Part shown: positions 61,626-64,000 of the stretch, piece by piece
Numbering within the stretch: the first letter of the stretch is position 1
Layout: every line of letters starts with the position of its first letter
Assembly: GCA_903832055.1 (NCBI GenBank)
Contig: CAILAC010000002.1
Coordinates: 372,001-436,000, forward strand
Length of the DNA: 64,000 nucleotides
Direction: 5' to 3'
Source of the DNA: an uncultured Acidobacteriota bacterium
GTDB lineage: Bacteria; Acidobacteriota; Terriglobia; Terriglobales; Acidobacteriaceae
Made by a program: the position numbers and the translations under genes
The notes under the pieces: model-generated
Databases searched by the model: none
What the model was told of the DNA's origin: nothing
Seen by the model: the letters and a program-made list of their open reading frames with translations, nothing else

Positions 61626-64000
61626 TTACTTCCACGTATGGGCGACCATCGGCAGGCCGGTGACGGGCCAGTGGCTGACCTGGGCGTTGGTGTTCGGTTC
61701 GACGGGAATCGGTGAGCCGGGGGCGGAGACTGCGATGTTCCAGCCGTCGAGGGTGATGAGCGGGGATTCGCCTTTGAGCGATGCGGTGGCTGCTTCGAGG
61801 GTGATGGAGCGGGATTCCCCGGGGACGAGCGAGACGTAGTTGTCGCTGGCGTAGACGGGCAGGACGCGCTGACTCTCAGACGCGTCTGGCTTGCTGGCAC
61901 CGGGCTTGCTGCGTCGCAGTTGCAGGTGGGCCATGAGGGCGATCTGCTTTGACGGGTTATGCAAGGTGACGACGAAGTAGGCATTGCCGTCGCGGTCGAG
62001 CCGGGTGGCTTTCGCTTCGAGGGTTACTGGCTTCATTGACTCGAGAGCGAGCAGGTTGTCGGGCTCAGAGGTGCTGCCACGCCAGTAGAAATTCTCAGAA
62101 ATGGGAGCCCCGGCGGAGTCTTTGAGCACCAGGCGGACGAAGTGGACCTGGGTGGAGAAGACTTTGCAGGCGGGGTCCCATCCATCGCAGAAGCCGCCAA
62201 AAGGGTCAGCTTGGCCGAGATTGATGGCAGAGGTGGCGGGGCCAGTGACGTCGAAGTCGTGTTCAAAGCCCAGGGTACCGTCGAGGGCGTAGATGGATTC
62301 GTGGACGGTCGCGCCTTTGAGGATTTCGGGGCGGTTGTTGATGACCTGGAGTTCGCCATTCGATTCGTTGAGCTGGACATGGACCATTTCGCCTGCCTTT
62401 TTCACGGCGAAGAGTGAGGCGTTGGGCTCAAGGTCGTAGTGGTAGAGCTGCCAGACAAAACTGGGCTGGGCGGGGGCGCTCATCCAGGTAATGACGGCGG
62501 TGGCGGGGTTGAAGAGCTTGGCGTTGCGCCCCTCATACATCGCCCGGTAGGCCTCGTAGTTGGCGAGCTGGCTCTTGCGGACGAAGTCGGCCATGTTGGC
62601 GAGCTTGCCATAACGATTCGCCAGCGTGGTGGGGTAGGTGTCGCCGGCTGAGGCTCCGCGGGCGAGGTCATGCTCAGCCCAGTCGTCGTTGATCTGCTCC
62701 CAATCCTTCTGGGGCATCATGCCCTGGAGGCTCTCGATGGTGGGGATGGAGGAGCTGCCGAGCTCGGTTTTGAAGGCTTCGGAGTAAGCGTAGTATTCGC
62801 GGGGGGTGCGCCAGCGGTAGGGGCCGCCGGAGTTGACGCCGTGGCCGGAGGTGGAGCTGGGCTGGTAGAGGCGGGTCGGTTCGAGCTCTGCCATGAGGAT
62901 GCGGAGCTGGTCGTCGATTTCCTTGGGCGGAAAGCCCTCGTTGCGGGCGCACCAGACGGCGATGGAGGGATGGTTGCGGTAGCGCAGAATCTTGTCGCGT
63001 ACATTGGCCATGTAGGTGGGCAGGTCGGTGGGGTTGGGGCCATCGGAGGGGTTGGGCTGGAAAAACTCGTCCCAGAGGAGGATGCCGTATTTGTCGGCGA
63101 GCTCGTAGAAATCTTCGCTGGTGGATTGACCGACCCAGTTGCGAATGAGGTTCATATTGGCGAGCTGATGGAGGCGAAATTCTGCATCGAGGCGCTCGCG
63201 GGAGAGGCGCTTGAGGCCTTCGTCGAGACCCCAGTCGCCGCCGCGGATGAAGATGCGGACGCCGTTGACGGAGATGGTGAGGTTTTCAGAGTCGGGGACG
63301 GTGTATTGAATCTTGCGGACGCCGACCTCGAGGGTCTGGCTGTCGGAGGTGGTGCTGCCGACTTCAAAGCTGAGCTTGAGGGGGTAGAGGTTTTGCGGGC
63401 CGTAGCCGTTGGGCCACCAGAGTTTGGGATTGAGGAGGTGGAGGGTGGGGAAGGCTTTGGGATCGAGGGTGATGGGGGTGGAGGCGTGGGGGGGGGAGGG
63501 TGACCTGCCGCTGGACGGAGATTTCGCCGAGTTTAGCTTTGAGGAGGCCGGTCTGGGGCTGGTCGGTGAGGTTCTGGAGTGTGGTGGAGATCGCGACGTC
63601 GGCGGAGTCGGTTTTGGGCAGCGGGAGATCGGTGGTCACGAGGGGGTCTTTGACGAGGACGGGGCCTGAAGTGGAGAGAAAGACCTTGGCCCAGATGCCG
63701 GAGTCGCGGTCGCGGATGCCAGGGAGCCAATCCCAGCCGATGGTGGAGAGGAAGGTGGGGCCGTCGATGGCGGTGATGCCGCCGTTGGTGACCATGCCGT
63801 CGGCGATGGTGTGTTCGTGAGGATCGCCGGGATGGGGCTGGGGGGTGATGAGGACGGCGATCTGGGCAGGTTTACCGGGGGTGACCTGCGAAGTGATGTC
63901 AAAGATGCCGCGCTTGAATGCTCCGCGCATGGTGCCGACTTGTGTGCCGTTGACCCAGACCTCGGCGGAGTAGTTGATGCCATCGAAGTTGAGCCAGGTG
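61626..64000 (-). pseudogene. Glycoside hydrolase family 2 (exo-beta-glucosaminidase/mannosidase-like), frameshifted and cut by window end
   Basis: Reading left from 64000, the N-terminal jelly-roll domain (TWLNFDGINYSAEVWVNGTQVG, RGAFKRGIFDITSQV) runs to a C9 tract at 63488-63496 where the frame shifts by one base. After it, LLNPKLWWPNGYGPQNLYPL, then the catalytic barrel (FIRGGDWGLDEGL, MNLIRNWVGQSTSEDFYELA, DKYGILLWDEFF) continues to the stop at 61626. Acid/base Glu is in WCARNEG (coded near 62937-62939); the nucleophile is probably in ELGSSSIPTIESLQ. One base fewer in the C-run would restore a single frame. Either a sequencing error, a real null allele or a phase-variable switch. The 5' end lies outside the window. 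Confidence 0.85.

Overview
The window looks like a chromosomal segment (roughly 60% GC by eye) of an aerobic, heterotrophic member of the Acidobacteriota, probably Acidobacteriaceae. This rests on two permeases of the acidobacterial duplicated (ADOP) type, a tandem family of beta-propeller lipoproteins, a secretin fused to a cohesin-like domain, and dispersed GGGCTTCAGCCC-type palindromes. No rRNA, tRNA, CRISPR array, prophage or replication origin was found.

Layout. Positions 1-14249 are almost entirely minus strand: a truncated TolC-like gene, a DUF1003 membrane protein, then an eight-gene export locus reading leftwards from 14249 (HlyD-type adaptor, ABC ATPase, two ADOP permeases, second ABC ATPase, TolC-type channel, NtrC-type regulator, histidine kinase). 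Upstream lie two candidate enhancer palindromes and a weak sigma-54-like promoter. Positions 14381-23109 hold mostly secreted enzymes and housekeeping genes: isoaspartyl peptidase, amidohydrolase, DUF3291 and DUF1801 proteins, a cysteine-rich secreted protein, an OprB-type porin, a family-5 uracil-DNA glycosylase and an aldose epimerase. Positions 23530-30785 form a protein quality-control block (trigger factor with a histidine-rich N-terminal extension, ClpP, ClpX, Lon), interrupted between clpX and lon by a small low-GC orphan gene and a ParDE-type toxin-antitoxin pair.

Positions 30802-32640 contain the most unusual DNA: a REP-type transposase gene (RAYT) preceded by three head-to-tail copies of a 128-bp hairpin unit, followed by a fourth partial copy, with a fifth divergent hairpin after lon. 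Positions 32991-42613 carry engB, an unrecognised protein, two pseudopilins and a secretin, smpB, pepA and a second secreted amidohydrolase. Positions 42732-49715 carry recG, acpS, an MCE/MlaD protein and an M13 metallopeptidase. Positions 50019-54114 are three tandem paralogous beta-propeller lipoproteins. After an acyltransferase and pyrH (minus strand) comes hyaABCD (56416-60425), a membrane-bound [NiFe] hydrogenase with the six-cysteine signature of oxygen-tolerant enzymes. A VapBC-type pair and a glycoside hydrolase family 2 gene, frameshifted at a C9 tract and cut by the window end, close the segment.

How the parts fit: secreted peptidases, amidohydrolases, a sugar porin, an epimerase and a GH2 enzyme suggest scavenging of peptides and polysaccharides. 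The hydrogenase would feed electrons from H2 into the respiratory chain. The export locus appears to carry its own two-component regulator.
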